Shown here in pieces: positions 31,596 to 41,077 of a stretch of DNA of 64,000 bases. Source of the DNA: a virus; the IMG/VR virus record IMGVR_UViG_3300007609_000005, positions 1 through 64,000 of that record; one strand, 5' to 3'. The translations under genes and the position numbers were made by a program. The first letter of the stretch is position 1. Every line of letters starts with the position of its first letter. Below the pieces are notes generated by a model. It ran no database searches, had not been told where the DNA came from, and worked only from the letters and a program-made list of their open reading frames with translations.

Positions 31596-33442
31596 TTCAT
31601 CATCTCTTTTTTTCTATGTGATGAATCTTTACCGAACCATACATCCAATGACTTTTTAGAAGAATTAGTTGCTTCAATTTTAACCAATTTTGGATTATTT
31701 ATGATTTCATTATATTCATCATCCACCAATGCAGCCAAACCCTTTTTATACTTTATTTCCCAATTACCAGGTTTTACCTTTTTCAACCAAGACTGATATT
31801 GTTCCTGAGTATAAAACAAAGTCTTATCCTTTCTCCCCTTTCGTTTTGCAACGACAATAGGTGTTTCTACTTTGTATACCATATTCATCTCAAATAGTTT
31901 AGGCCAATATCGATAGAAGAAATTTATCAGTTGGGCGGCAATGGAGTTACCATCCACATCTGCATCGACATATAATAATATCCTTCCATATCTAAGATCT
32001 TTTAAATTAGGTTCGTGACCCAATTTAAGACCAATAGCAGCCATAAGATTGACCACCTCCTTATTTGATACAAACTTATCATTTGATATATCAGTAACAT
32101 TCATAAATTTACCCTTCAATGGAAATGCACCCATTAATTCAGGTGTTCTGTATTTTCGGAAAGCACTAGTGGCTGAATCACCCTCAAATATTCCCAATTG
32201 ACACTTCCACCGGGTCTTTCCTTTGGCATCGATCAACTTATCAACTTTTTTACTCGATAAAGACTTATTCAATTTTCTTTTTTTCCTCATCTCATCGGCA
32301 AGTTCTTTCTGTTTTACCCAATCAAGTATAGAACTTACAATCTCAGACTTAAGTACTTGTTGAATGAATTTTTTAGATACTGTGTGAGTTGTTTTAAACT
32401 CCTTCTGTTCAGTTATCAATTTATCCTTTGTCTGTGATTGGAAAAATGGATTAATGACCGTACAGTTAAGGTAAAGTGCCATATGATTCTTTATATTGGA
32501 AGGTTTCACATCAACCTTGTGTTTTTTCTGAAAATATTCCCTCAATTCCTTCACAACTTGGTCTATTATGAAATCAACATGTGTTCCACCATCACTTGTT
32601 TCAGTAGTATTCACAAAACTTATATGTTCAAACCCATTTTCGGATGGTGATAATGCAATTGTCCAATCTTTTGATGACTCACTTATATAATCTGTTGTAA
32701 ACATCTCTATATAATCTTCAAATTTCTTGAAATCTATTTTCTTGCCATTGAAAGTAACATTCAATTTAGGATTACATGCTGCCACCTCATAACATCTCTT
32801 CTCAATCATTGCAAAATGGTTGAGATCTATTTTTCTCATACCAAATTGTTTAAAATCCGGTACGTATGATATCTCAGTATGCTTCCTTGTGAATTTTGTT
32901 ATTTTCGCCTTTGTTCTTTTCTTCATATTACTATTGAAAGTTTGAACAAATTTCTTTTTACCATCACTACTCGATACTTTGAATTCTGTTGAAAATATGT
33001 TAGTTAATTTTGCACCTAACCCATTCAATCCAGCAACATCCCTATCCTCTGCATCATCATAATTTGAACCAGAACGTAGAGAGCCGAATATCATCTCAGG
33101 TACATACTTCTTCTCAACCTTATGCATCACAATAGGTATCCCACCATTATCTTTAATGGTTATACGCCCAGTATCTCTATCTACCTTCACATCCAACTTA
33201 TTCAACCTCCCATTCCTCTTATGTTCATCTACCGAATTGGTTATTACCTCATCAAATATCTTTAAGAAAGATGGTATATAAGTAATATCCCTTTTGGACA
33301 TTTTATTGCCATTTTTAACCAACCATTTGGTTTCTGTATGTTTCTTGTTTGAACCCACATATGTCTGTGGCCTTTTCAATACGTGGTCGATCTCATCCAG
33401 TGATTGAAATTCTTCTTCGATTGTCTTCTTTCTCCTTGCCAT
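31592..33442 (-). CDS. Type II DNA topoisomerase large subunit (T4 gp39 / GyrB-like)
   Basis: A 616-residue protein with the GHKL ATPase domain (DEVITNSVDEH, KDNGGIPIV, GLNGLGAKL), transducer, and TOPRIM domain (FEGDSATSAF; YVDADVDGNSI). It binds ATP and supplies the TOPRIM metal site for DNA cleavage with the medium subunit at 33976. The start MARRKKTIEEEF was chosen; 16 further in-frame residues upstream are hydrophobic and unlike the family. T4 splits this subunit between genes 39 and 60; here it is one chain. Confidence 0.93.
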   Translation of the reverse strand: MARRKKTIEEEFQSLDEIDHVLKRPQTYVGSNKKHTETKWLVKNGNKMSKRDITYIPSFLKIFDEVITNSVDEHKRNGRLNKLDVKVDRDTGRITIKDNGGIPIVMHKVEKKYVPEMIFGSLRSGSNYDDAEDRDVAGLNGLGAKLTNIFSTEFKVSSSDGKKKFVQTFNSNMKKRTKAKITKFTRKHTEISYVPDFKQFGMRKIDLNHFAMIEKRCYEVAACNPKLNVTFNGKKIDFKKFEDYIEMFTTDYISESSKDWTIALSPSENGFEHISFVNTTETSDGGTHVDFIIDQVVKELREYFQKKHKVDVKPSNIKNHMALYLNCTVINPFFQSQTKDKLITEQKEFKTTHTVSKKFIQQVLKSEIVSSILDWVKQKELADEMRKKRKLNKSLSSKKVDKLIDAKGKTRWKCQLGIFEGDSATSAFRKYRTPELMGAFPLKGKFMNVTDISNDKFVSNKEVVNLMAAIGLKLGHEPNLKDLRYGRILLYVDADVDGNSIAAQLINFFYRYWPKLFEMNMVYKVETPIVVAKRKGRKDKTLFYTQEQYQSWLKKVKPGNWEIKYKKGLAALVDDEYNEIINNPKLVKIEATNSSKKSLDVWFGKDSSHRKKEMMK

Positions 33443-33521
33443 CCATATTAACTTGATTTGATTTATATATACAATCAATGAGTCTTTCACGAATTATTAG
33501 GAATTCAAAATCAATATAATA

Positions 33522-33892
33522 TCAATTGTACTTTTCTTTATACATTGATTTCAGTTTATCTAAACGGGCTTCAAGTCTTTTAAATTTCGGTTCTTCTGCA
33601 GCCTGCTCCATTTCATCATCAGAATCATCATATTTATATAACAGGTCTTCTAATTTTTTTCCAATCGTTCAATTTCACCCTTATCTTTGATCTGTTGTTC
33701 AGTCATCTTATTTGATGATGATATATTCTTTAGACTACTTTCTAATTTAGATATGTCAGTATATGTTCCAGTTTTTGTACTTGGTTTCATTTTATCCAAT
33801 AATGATTCAAGTAATGATTTCATCATATTATATGCCTCATTACCATCATACTTATTGTTCTCGTTAAATTCTATCCAATTATCAATAATATA
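33522..33892 (-). pseudogene. Frameshifted coiled-coil gene between the topoisomerase subunits
   Basis: The minus strand is open from about 33892 to a TAG just after a run of seven A (33654-33660). One base back, the frame reads on through KLEDLLYKYDDSDDEMEQ to TGA at 33522. Joined, they make about 120 residues ending RLEARLDKLKSMYKEKYN, a coherent coiled-coil protein. The zero-frame sequence is GAA AAA AAT TAG, where a -1 slip on A-AAA-AAT restores the frame, so programmed frameshifting is possible. No ATG opens the 5' end except an internal pair (NMMKSLLES), which favours a decayed gene. Confidence 0.55.
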
Positions 33893-33975
33893 CTATATAT
33901 TAATATAAATAAGATGCAAAGTACTATGTTATATATAACAAAAAACATAGATAATGTTTCACAATAGATAATATA

Positions 33976-35322
33976 ATGCATATGGAAAAGAAAAATATCG
34001 AAAACTTCCTCAATGAAGAATATAAAGAATTTGCAATGTATTCCCTGGAATCAAGGGCAATTGCATCAATGATCGATGGATTTAAACCGGTTCAAAGAAA
34101 AATCATCCACATATCATCCAATATATGGAAAACTGGAAATGAAAAAACACTTAGAGTGTTTCAATTGTCCGGTAAAGTTGCAAGTGATTCATTCTACCAC
34201 CATGGAGATAAATCACTGAATGATGCCATTATCAATATGGCACAAAGTTTTAAGAACAATGCACCATTATTGGACGAAGATGGACAATTTGGATCACTTA
34301 GATCCCCCGAATCAGGTGCACCACGATATATAGGGACTCGTTTAAATTCGAGTTTTAGAAAAATATACAAAGATTTCAACTTACTTGAAAATCAAATAGA
34401 AGAAGGAGAAATGATAGAACCTAAATTCCTTCTACCTATAATCCCAATGCTACTTATAAATGGTGGCGGTGGTATTGCAGTAGGATTCCGATCCGAAATA
34501 CTCAATAGAGATGTTAAAACAGTAGCAAGGGAATGTCTCAGATTCTTAAAATCCAATAGGGTCAATAAAATACCACCCCACTTAAATGGATTCAAAGGAA
34601 CTTATAGACAAGATGATGACAATCCCAATAAGTGGTGGGTAAAGGGTGTTTTCGAACGTGTTAATACGACAACAGTTAAAATAACAGAACTCCCACCATC
34701 TATAACATATCAGAATTATGAAGACCACCTCGAAAAATTGATTGAAAACGATGCAATAAAATCATATGAAGATAATTGCCGAGATGATGTTAATTATGTT
34801 ATCAAAATGAGTAGAAAAGACCTGAAAGAAATAACTGATGATAAATTGGTAAAGTTACTGAAGTTGGAAGAAACTCAATATGAATATCTAAATGTTTTGG
34901 ATGAAAATGGGAAACTGAAAACATTCACAGATGTTAAAGATATACTCAAATATTTTGTGAAATTCAGATTGAAATGGTATGATATCCGTAAGAAAACAAT
35001 CCTTGAAAATATGGAGAAAGACCTTAAGGTAATGACCAATAAGGCCAAATTCATATCCCTCATAATAAAAGGCGATATACTTATAAATAACATCAAAAAG
35101 ACAGACATTGAAAAATCAATTGCCAAATATAAATTAGATAAGGTATTGGGTTCTTACAATTACCTTTTTAAGATACCAATCCATAACCTCACCAAAGAAA
35201 ACTATGAAAAGATACAGAATGATATGAAAGCATCCAAGAAAGACATATCATATCTCAAAAAGGTGAAACCCAAGGATATGTATATCGATGAATTGGAAGA
35301 TTTTATAAAGAAATGGAAATAA
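33976..35322 (+). CDS. Type II DNA topoisomerase medium subunit (T4 gp52 / GyrA-like)
   Basis: A 448-residue protein, near T4 gp52 (442). It has the ParC/GyrA breakage-reunion pattern: MIDGFKPVQRKI, GQFGSLRSPESGAPRYIGTR with the catalytic tyrosine in PRYIG (about residue 118), and a C-terminal coiled-coil and gate region. It cuts and rejoins duplex DNA with the large subunit encoded divergently at 31592-33442. A second ATG two codons in is an alternative start. Confidence 0.93.
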   Translation: MHMEKKNIENFLNEEYKEFAMYSLESRAIASMIDGFKPVQRKIIHISSNIWKTGNEKTLRVFQLSGKVASDSFYHHGDKSLNDAIINMAQSFKNNAPLLDEDGQFGSLRSPESGAPRYIGTRLNSSFRKIYKDFNLLENQIEEGEMIEPKFLLPIIPMLLINGGGGIAVGFRSEILNRDVKTVARECLRFLKSNRVNKIPPHLNGFKGTYRQDDDNPNKWWVKGVFERVNTTTVKITELPPSITYQNYEDHLEKLIENDAIKSYEDNCRDDVNYVIKMSRKDLKEITDDKLVKLLKLEETQYEYLNVLDENGKLKTFTDVKDILKYFVKFRLKWYDIRKKTILENMEKDLKVMTNKAKFISLIIKGDILINNIKKTDIEKSIAKYKLDKVLGSYNYLFKIPIHNLTKENYEKIQNDMKASKKDISYLKKVKPKDMYIDELEDFIKKWK

Positions 35323-35337
35323 TACGAAAATAATTAT

Positions 35338-35345
35338 TACCTTTG
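35338..35345 (+). promoter_or_regulatory. -7 promoter element TACCTTTG
   Basis: An exact TAnnTTTG match 17 nt before the ATG of the rhomboid gene. Confidence 0.6.
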
Positions 35346-35362
35346 TTCAAAATACTATAAAT

Positions 35363-35938
35363 ATGTTCATAGGTACTTATTTTGTAAAACGACTATTCTA
35401 TTTTAATATATTCATATCACTCTTAACATTCTTCACACCACTTGGTGAATATTTGTTAATGGGGTTTGGATTAATTGACTTTTGGAACCCGATTCAATTG
35501 ATAGGATACCTATTTCTTCATGGAAATTTTAATCATCTATTTGGAAATATGATTGGATTAATTGTTTTTGGACCTATTGTAGAACAATATACAGGTGCTA
35601 AAAAATTCATTTTATATTACTTAATAATGGGAATAGTTGCCGGTATATCTCAATTGTTATTAGGTTCATCCAATGCTATGTTAATTGGTGCATCCGGTTC
35701 AATATTCGGATTGATAACATTTGCATTCTTATTGAACCCAAATATGAAATTCTTGTTTGGAATACCATTTAAATTGGTATTCTATGCAATTATTGGATTT
35801 GAAATATTTGCACTGTTCGGTCCACTCGATAATATCGGACACATCGCCCATTTATTCGGTGCATTGACCGGACTTCTTCTATTCATTTACGAATGTGGTT
35901 TCAATCCACAGAAATGGAAAAAATTATACTTGTTTTGA
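35363..35938 (+). CDS. Rhomboid-family intramembrane serine protease, 191 aa
   Basis: Six hydrophobic spans are visible. HGNFNHLFGNMIGLIVFG holds the conserved H/N of span 2, GASGSIFGL holds the catalytic serine (GxSG) of span 4, and GHIAHLFGALTGLLL holds the catalytic histidine of span 6. Rhomboids cut membrane-anchored substrates. A role against a host surface or signalling protein, or in processing phage membrane proteins, is inferred. Confidence 0.9.
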   Translation: MFIGTYFVKRLFYFNIFISLLTFFTPLGEYLLMGFGLIDFWNPIQLIGYLFLHGNFNHLFGNMIGLIVFGPIVEQYTGAKKFILYYLIMGIVAGISQLLLGSSNAMLIGASGSIFGLITFAFLLNPNMKFLFGIPFKLVFYAIIGFEIFALFGPLDNIGHIAHLFGALTGLLLFIYECGFNPQKWKKLYLF

Positions 35939-36387
35939 TAAAAGAAAAAATTTCAAATACATATAGGTACTTACTAATATGTTCCCCCTCTATGGGTGAA
36001 TATCATACGGTAGATTACATGGAAGAAAAATATAATTCCCTAATAGGAATCCATAATAAAGATCTATCAGAAAAGTATAAGCCTTTACTTCGCCTATCCG
36101 AAGAATTCTATAATTGGATGGATGTATTCCAAGTATCCGATGAAGAAGTTGAACGTATGGGGTATAATGTCTTATATTGGACATTGAAATTAAAACATTT
36201 TCCACCATTTAATGAACATATGAAAATTTTCAGAGAGATAATAGGTGACCCAAATGACATCAACCTAGATAATAATTGTTCAATACACCCACTCATTAAT
36301 GAAAGAATAGAAACTATAATACTCTCGCAGCCACAAATTAAAAGAAATATTAAAATATATGAGATATTAAATTATATTATATCATGA
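35914..36387 (+). CDS. Hypothetical protein, 157 aa
   Basis: The start MEKIILVLIKEKIS was chosen over one 21 nt upstream to reduce overlap with the rhomboid gene (25 nt remain). A helical, soluble protein ending IKRNIKIYEILNYIIS, a loose copy of the shared tail. It is coupled to the next gene by a 4-nt overlap. Confidence 0.55.
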   Translation: MEKIILVLIKEKISNTYRYLLICSPSMGEYHTVDYMEEKYNSLIGIHNKDLSEKYKPLLRLSEEFYNWMDVFQVSDEEVERMGYNVLYWTLKLKHFPPFNEHMKIFREIIGDPNDINLDNNCSIHPLINERIETIILSQPQIKRNIKIYEILNYIIS

Positions 36388-36752
36388 TGTTGCACAATTT
36401 TCACGAAAAAATAGATAACTTACTAGAAAACCATATTGAATATTACCGTAATTGGTGTATTGATGTCATACAAGACCTAGATGAAAAAATGACCCAGAGT
36501 GAATTAGCATTCTTTCTTTGTGTCTGTATATCTAAATATGGAACATATGATAAAATAAATGAAGTTACTCGCCTAAATTTCAAACACTATGCTGAACATT
36601 TGTCAAACATATTACACGATGATGAAGATTTAAAAAAACAATTTAATACATTTTTAACAGACCCAGACTTACATAAAAAAATCCCGGATACATATACGAA
36701 TCAAGAAATCCGTGAAATAAAATTAAAAAGATTATTGTCGGAAGAGAAATAA
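36384..36752 (+). CDS. Hypothetical helical protein, 122 aa
   Basis: All-helical in appearance, with a central LAFFLCVCISKYG. It ends NQEIREIKLKRLLSEEK, one of the best copies of the shared C-terminal tail. Confidence 0.55.
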   Translation: MMLHNFHEKIDNLLENHIEYYRNWCIDVIQDLDEKMTQSELAFFLCVCISKYGTYDKINEVTRLNFKHYAEHLSNILHDDEDLKKQFNTFLTDPDLHKKIPDTYTNQEIREIKLKRLLSEEK

Positions 36753-36756
36753 TTTG

Positions 36757-36764
36757 TACATTTG
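36757..36764 (+). promoter_or_regulatory. -7 promoter element TACATTTG
   Basis: An exact match 38 nt before the ATG at 36803. The 5' UTR is A-rich with almost no G and no Shine-Dalgarno sequence. Confidence 0.65.
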
Positions 36765-36802
36765 TAATTCCAAATACGAAACATTAATAAAAACAAAAAG
36801 AA

Positions 36803-38602
36803 ATGCCAGAGAAAATTCAACTAAACCAATCAGAAGAAAACGAGATGAAAGAACCTAAAATTGGTAAATTTCGTCCAAAGAAATTGATGAAAACATTCCT
36901 TATGGTAAAAGGTAGAGGAAGAGTTCATACAGAAACTGCATTCCTTTCAGGAAAGGCACTAAGTGGCATGTTAGAACACGTTACTTTTAAATTGACAATT
37001 TGTGACGAAGGCACGGTCGATTTCGAAGAAGTTGATACCAACGAATGTGATGAAAATATGATGAAACGCCTTCTTGATGATATTACAGAACGTAATGTTG
37101 TATTGTATGCCGAAAAAACGGTTATCCCATCATTGAAGTTCAGTGCCGGTGAAGAATTCCAAAACCAATTGGTCTATTTGGAAATCGAAGAAGAAGCCAA
37201 ACCATTCAACAAACTACAAGGAATTTTCAACGAAAAACCAGAAGTTTCGAATAAAGCCAATGATTTCCTTGGAGATTTACTTGGGATTGACCCATCTGAA
37301 TCAAATTCCGAATCAAATGAAGAAGAAACTGAGGAAGAACAGGAAGAAGAAGTAACAGACACCACAGAAAAGCCCGAAGTGGTCGAAGAAGAAACTTCTG
37401 AAGGCTCTATGTATAAAGAGATGATGAAAGAAGCACTGGCAGAAGCAAATGCTAAGAAGAAAGCAGAACTTCAAAAAAGAATTGACCAATGTTTGGATGA
37501 TAAAAAGAAGCAAACATTTGCTCTCCAAACTGCTGAACAGCAACTTGATAAAATTGAAGAAGATCTAAAGATCTTGAATACTCGAAAAGAGTCAATGCAA
37601 CCACAACTCGACCCCAATGGATATGTTTTCTATGTAGCACCCGGTGAGAATTCCGGTGTTGATCCAACTGATACAACAACCATCGAAGTAATTGAGAAAT
37701 TAGCACCGTTGATGAAGTTGAATGTTCCGGCAGTACTCGATGTACTCGGACAAACAACATATGAGATCAGAATTGATCGTAAAGGGGTGTATGAAGACAC
37801 TGAAATTGCAGAAGATGAAATTAATGAACTTGTTATGAACTTTGACATTTTGGGACAAACAACAATGACAAATAAAAATGTTTTCTCATACCAAGGTGAA
37901 TTGACATGGCACCAGATTGTTGATAAACTTTTGAAACTTGGTTTTGAACAAGATTCAGAGTATGACAAACTGTGTGGATCTCCTTCTTACCAAAGTACTA
38001 CTGATAATTATGACACATCAAGTGTTGATGCGGAATCAGATGAAAATCCTACACCGGAAACTCCTGTGGGCGAAAAAAGTGAAAACTTCAAATCAAGAAA
38101 ACTTCGTTCATTCAAAGAACAGACAATCGTTATTCTTGATGCAAACGGTAGTGATGTAGCACCTTCGGTAGATGTTGAAATTAATGATGACGAAGAATAC
38201 CTTGACCTATATGTTGATGGTGCGAAACTTGATGTGAATGTAAGAACACAAGGATTCGCCAACATTATGACCAAAGAACAATTTGATAGAGTAATGGAGG
38301 AAGACGGTGAATTATTAAGTAGTTGCGATGGGTGGTTCAATGGTGTAGTTATTCCTAACTTCACAGGTGATATTGAAATCACAGGACATGATTACTCAAC
38401 CGGTGAATTCAAAACTGATTTTGATGAATCAAGTTTCATTAACCACCAAGAAGGTTTTGAAACTATTAATGTTGGTCTTAACTTCCCAGTAGGAACAGAA
38501 GTATATGAATTAAACAAAGATTTTTCATATCCAATGAATGTTTTGAGAGATGCAATGAACACAGGCGTTCTTGATGAAGACTCTGACAATTCAGAGGATT
38601 AA
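36803..38602 (+). CDS. Large acidic hypothetical protein, 599 aa
   Basis: The N-terminal domain (about residues 1-130) is strand-rich. A Glu-rich linker (about 170-200) leads to a coiled-coil region (about 215-270), then two further globular parts separated by an acidic low-complexity stretch. I recognise no family. It has its own promoter with a longer UTR and a strong terminator, so it is a single-gene unit. Codons look biased to preferred forms, suggesting high expression. Confidence 0.6.
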   Translation: MPEKIQLNQSEENEMKEPKIGKFRPKKLMKTFLMVKGRGRVHTETAFLSGKALSGMLEHVTFKLTICDEGTVDFEEVDTNECDENMMKRLLDDITERNVVLYAEKTVIPSLKFSAGEEFQNQLVYLEIEEEAKPFNKLQGIFNEKPEVSNKANDFLGDLLGIDPSESNSESNEEETEEEQEEEVTDTTEKPEVVEEETSEGSMYKEMMKEALAEANAKKKAELQKRIDQCLDDKKKQTFALQTAEQQLDKIEEDLKILNTRKESMQPQLDPNGYVFYVAPGENSGVDPTDTTTIEVIEKLAPLMKLNVPAVLDVLGQTTYEIRIDRKGVYEDTEIAEDEINELVMNFDILGQTTMTNKNVFSYQGELTWHQIVDKLLKLGFEQDSEYDKLCGSPSYQSTTDNYDTSSVDAESDENPTPETPVGEKSENFKSRKLRSFKEQTIVILDANGSDVAPSVDVEINDDEEYLDLYVDGAKLDVNVRTQGFANIMTKEQFDRVMEEDGELLSSCDGWFNGVVIPNFTGDIEITGHDYSTGEFKTDFDESSFINHQEGFETINVGLNFPVGTEVYELNKDFSYPMNVLRDAMNTGVLDEDSDNSED

Positions 38603-38620
38603 GAATGAAATCATATAAAC

Positions 38621-38651
38621 AAAAAAGGGATTCTATTCGAATCCCTTTTTT
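38621..38651. terminator. Bidirectional intrinsic terminator
   Basis: GGGATTC (38627-38633) pairs with GAATCCC (38639-38645) around the loop TATTC. It is flanked by A6 on the left and T8 on the right, so it terminates both the plus-strand 599-aa gene and the minus-strand gene at 38666-39187. Confidence 0.85.
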
Positions 38652-38665
38652 TTATTCAATACATA

Positions 38666-39187
38666 TTATACTTTTGGTTCTTCACCATCAATATCACTCT
38701 TAGGTTCTTCAATAACCTCTTCTTCACCACTTGTAAGTTCAACCGGTTCATTATATACTTCATCAATATCTGAACGAGAATTATTTACCGTACTATCTTC
38801 TTTCATAGTTACTTCCATATCATCACCATATATCATTTCTTGGTCTGAATATTCCTTTTCTTGATAAGCACCATCATTGATAATCTCCTCTTTATATTCC
38901 ATATATGAACTATCATCCATATATTCTCCAGATGAGTATGTGCCATCTTCATAATCTTCTTCGTGTGTATCAGAAAGTGAATCACTTTCTTGACCATTAC
39001 AACAACCAGATGTACAACCACATGATACATTAGCACAGATTTCCTTTGCCCTTTTTGTTACCATCATATCAATTGCCTCACCAAATAAGTTTTTTTCCTC
39101 TTCGGTCATTGTACTGAAAAATGCACCTTCAGCAAATAACACAGATGTAATTTCATTAAGCCTTTGTTCGAAATAATTATCTTCCAT
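38666..39187 (-). CDS. Acidic hypothetical protein with cysteine cluster, 173 aa
   Basis: A helical N-terminal third is followed by CANVSCGCTSGCC (about residues 51-63), a cysteine cluster that may bind metal, and then a very acidic, probably disordered tail. It forms a single-gene unit ending at the bidirectional terminator. No family is recognised. Confidence 0.55.
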   Translation of the reverse strand: MEDNYFEQRLNEITSVLFAEGAFFSTMTEEEKNLFGEAIDMMVTKRAKEICANVSCGCTSGCCNGQESDSLSDTHEEDYEDGTYSSGEYMDDSSYMEYKEEIINDGAYQEKEYSDQEMIYGDDMEVTMKEDSTVNNSRSDIDEVYNEPVELTSGEEEVIEEPKSDIDGEEPKV

Positions 39188-39288
39188 AATTTTGTTTGTT
39201 TTTAATATATATCAAGAACAAATACAATGATATTTCACAGAGGATTCTCTTTATTTTTATCCATTATGAATGAATCGAATAAATAAAT

Positions 39289-40968
39289 CTATACACACAA
39301 ATTATATTTTAACTTACCACAATCCCATATACGTTCAATTTTATTACTTTGCATATATGATTTTTCAGATTCTTTTTCGGAAATACTCTCTAATTTATCC
39401 CTTTGAAAACTTCTTTTATTGACCCTACTACCATTAACAATATATTTATAGTCCGGACCACTACTTTTCACCCTCTCAAATCCAAGTTTTTCATATAGAT
39501 TGCCTTCACTCCAACACCTATCTGCATAACTGATTATACGGGTTGCATTATATTCCCTTATAAACCATTTCAACAATTTCCCGGCACCACCAATAACATT
39601 CGTGTTCAATTTGTTACAGAACCTCGAAAGATTCCATTCACCATCATCCATCTTCACCCTCCCCTCGAATTTATTGAATGTCATTACTGCCACAAGTTCA
39701 TCATTGTATAAAAGACCAATATAAACAGAACTTCTATCATTCCCTTGTATATGATTTTCCTTTAAAAACTCAGAACACCGTCTAGTACTTAATTTAACAA
39801 CTTCACATTTCCGTGCCCCTATTTTCGTATCACTTATAGATAATATACTTGATATCTGACTCTTTATGATTGAACCTCTTTCAACCCAATCATCTTCCCA
39901 TATATGTATGATACGTATACCTTTATCATTGAAATATGATGTTTTATCAATGTGGTAGTTTTTATACTTATATTTCTCAGAATGCCAATAAAGCCCATTG
40001 AATTCAAAGCCTATTTTCAACTCCGGTAAGTAAATATCAATTTCCAAACCATCTCGATAAGACCTCACCACTTCACCATTATATATTGAATTGATGTATT
40101 CATATAACTCACCCTCCTTAATAGAAGTGGAATCCGATATTGGATTACAAACAGTACATAGGTTTACATTTGATTTTTTCCGATTATAGTACATATATGA
40201 TGATATCTCAAAATTATGATCACAACCTTTATCACAATTGAATTCTGAAATATTGTCACCAACATATCCAATGTAATTTTCATCATTTGATAAATGGACA
40301 CTATGACCTCTTATAGATTCAGAAGAATATGGCGAAGTTGAACCATATCTATCTAACATTGTTTTCTTAATTTTTTCTCTAACACCTGGGTCAGATAAAC
40401 TGGACCAATATCCCGTCTTATCATAATATGTTTTGGATATCCTATCATATATTTCTGGAACCTTTGATGGGTGATCCACCCCATACTTCTCCAAAAATGA
40501 ATTTCTTATCATTTCTTTATCATGGAATGGATTTTTAAATCCAAACTTCTCCATATTGGTTTTGGACTTACGTTCTTTATATTCATCCGTTTTAGAATAA
40601 TGATCCACCCCATATCTATCTAAGTTGGTTTCCTTAACTCGGTCTTTATATTGATTGGTCTTCGAATAATGATCCACCCCATATTTTTGAGAATTAGTTA
40701 CTTTATTCTTAACACTAGAACATTTAACACAAGTGTAAATAGGCAGTTCCTCACAAGAATTCACATTCTTGTTATAAGACTGATATGTTATGATATTCTC
40801 AGAAAAACAAACATCACAAGACACTTTAACCTTTTTATTACTCTTTTTCTGAAGATGTATAATATCAATATCTATCACATCGCCACATTCTATACCAACA
40901 TAATATTCACTGAAATGATCAATATTCCTCTTACTTATCTTAACCTTTATTGATTTATCTACTAACAT
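39289..40968 (-). CDS. Homing-endonuclease-like protein with YGVD repeats and Vsr-type nuclease, 559 aa
   Basis: The N-terminal part has CDVC and CVKC knuckles. Repeats of the type K/R-YGVDHYSK (five or six between about residues 95 and 215) are DNA-binding modules common in phage homing nucleases. A second knuckle CTVCNP precedes a Vsr/PD-(D/E)XK-like segment (LEIDIYLPELKIGFEFNG, YWHSEKY, IRIIHIWEDDW). The C-terminal third resembles a GNAT-like domain (IGGAGKLLKWFIREY, YEKLGFERVKSSG). It is probably a mobile nuclease gene inserted between phage genes. Confidence 0.7.
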   Translation of the reverse strand: MLVDKSIKVKISKRNIDHFSEYYVGIECGDVIDIDIIHLQKKSNKKVKVSCDVCFSENIITYQSYNKNVNSCEELPIYTCVKCSSVKNKVTNSQKYGVDHYSKTNQYKDRVKETNLDRYGVDHYSKTDEYKERKSKTNMEKFGFKNPFHDKEMIRNSFLEKYGVDHPSKVPEIYDRISKTYYDKTGYWSSLSDPGVREKIKKTMLDRYGSTSPYSSESIRGHSVHLSNDENYIGYVGDNISEFNCDKGCDHNFEISSYMYYNRKKSNVNLCTVCNPISDSTSIKEGELYEYINSIYNGEVVRSYRDGLEIDIYLPELKIGFEFNGLYWHSEKYKYKNYHIDKTSYFNDKGIRIIHIWEDDWVERGSIIKSQISSILSISDTKIGARKCEVVKLSTRRCSEFLKENHIQGNDRSSVYIGLLYNDELVAVMTFNKFEGRVKMDDGEWNLSRFCNKLNTNVIGGAGKLLKWFIREYNATRIISYADRCWSEGNLYEKLGFERVKSSGPDYKYIVNGSRVNKRSFQRDKLESISEKESEKSYMQSNKIERIWDCGKLKYNLCV

Positions 40969-41036
40969 AACCTATATATTACAATTAAATTCTTCTTATT
41001 ATGGTAATTTTTTGTTGTTTGTTTAAAAAAAAGCAT

Positions 41037-41044
41037 TATCTTTG
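41037..41044 (+). promoter_or_regulatory. Promoter: -7 element TATCTTTG with -33 TTG
   Basis: TATCTTTG matches TAnnTTTG, and a TTG at 41015-41017 lies 19 nt upstream, the expected -33 spacing. The 33-nt UTR up to the ATG contains no G. Confidence 0.7.
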
Positions 41045-41077
41045 TAAAACAAATCTTAAACATATAATAAAATTAAC

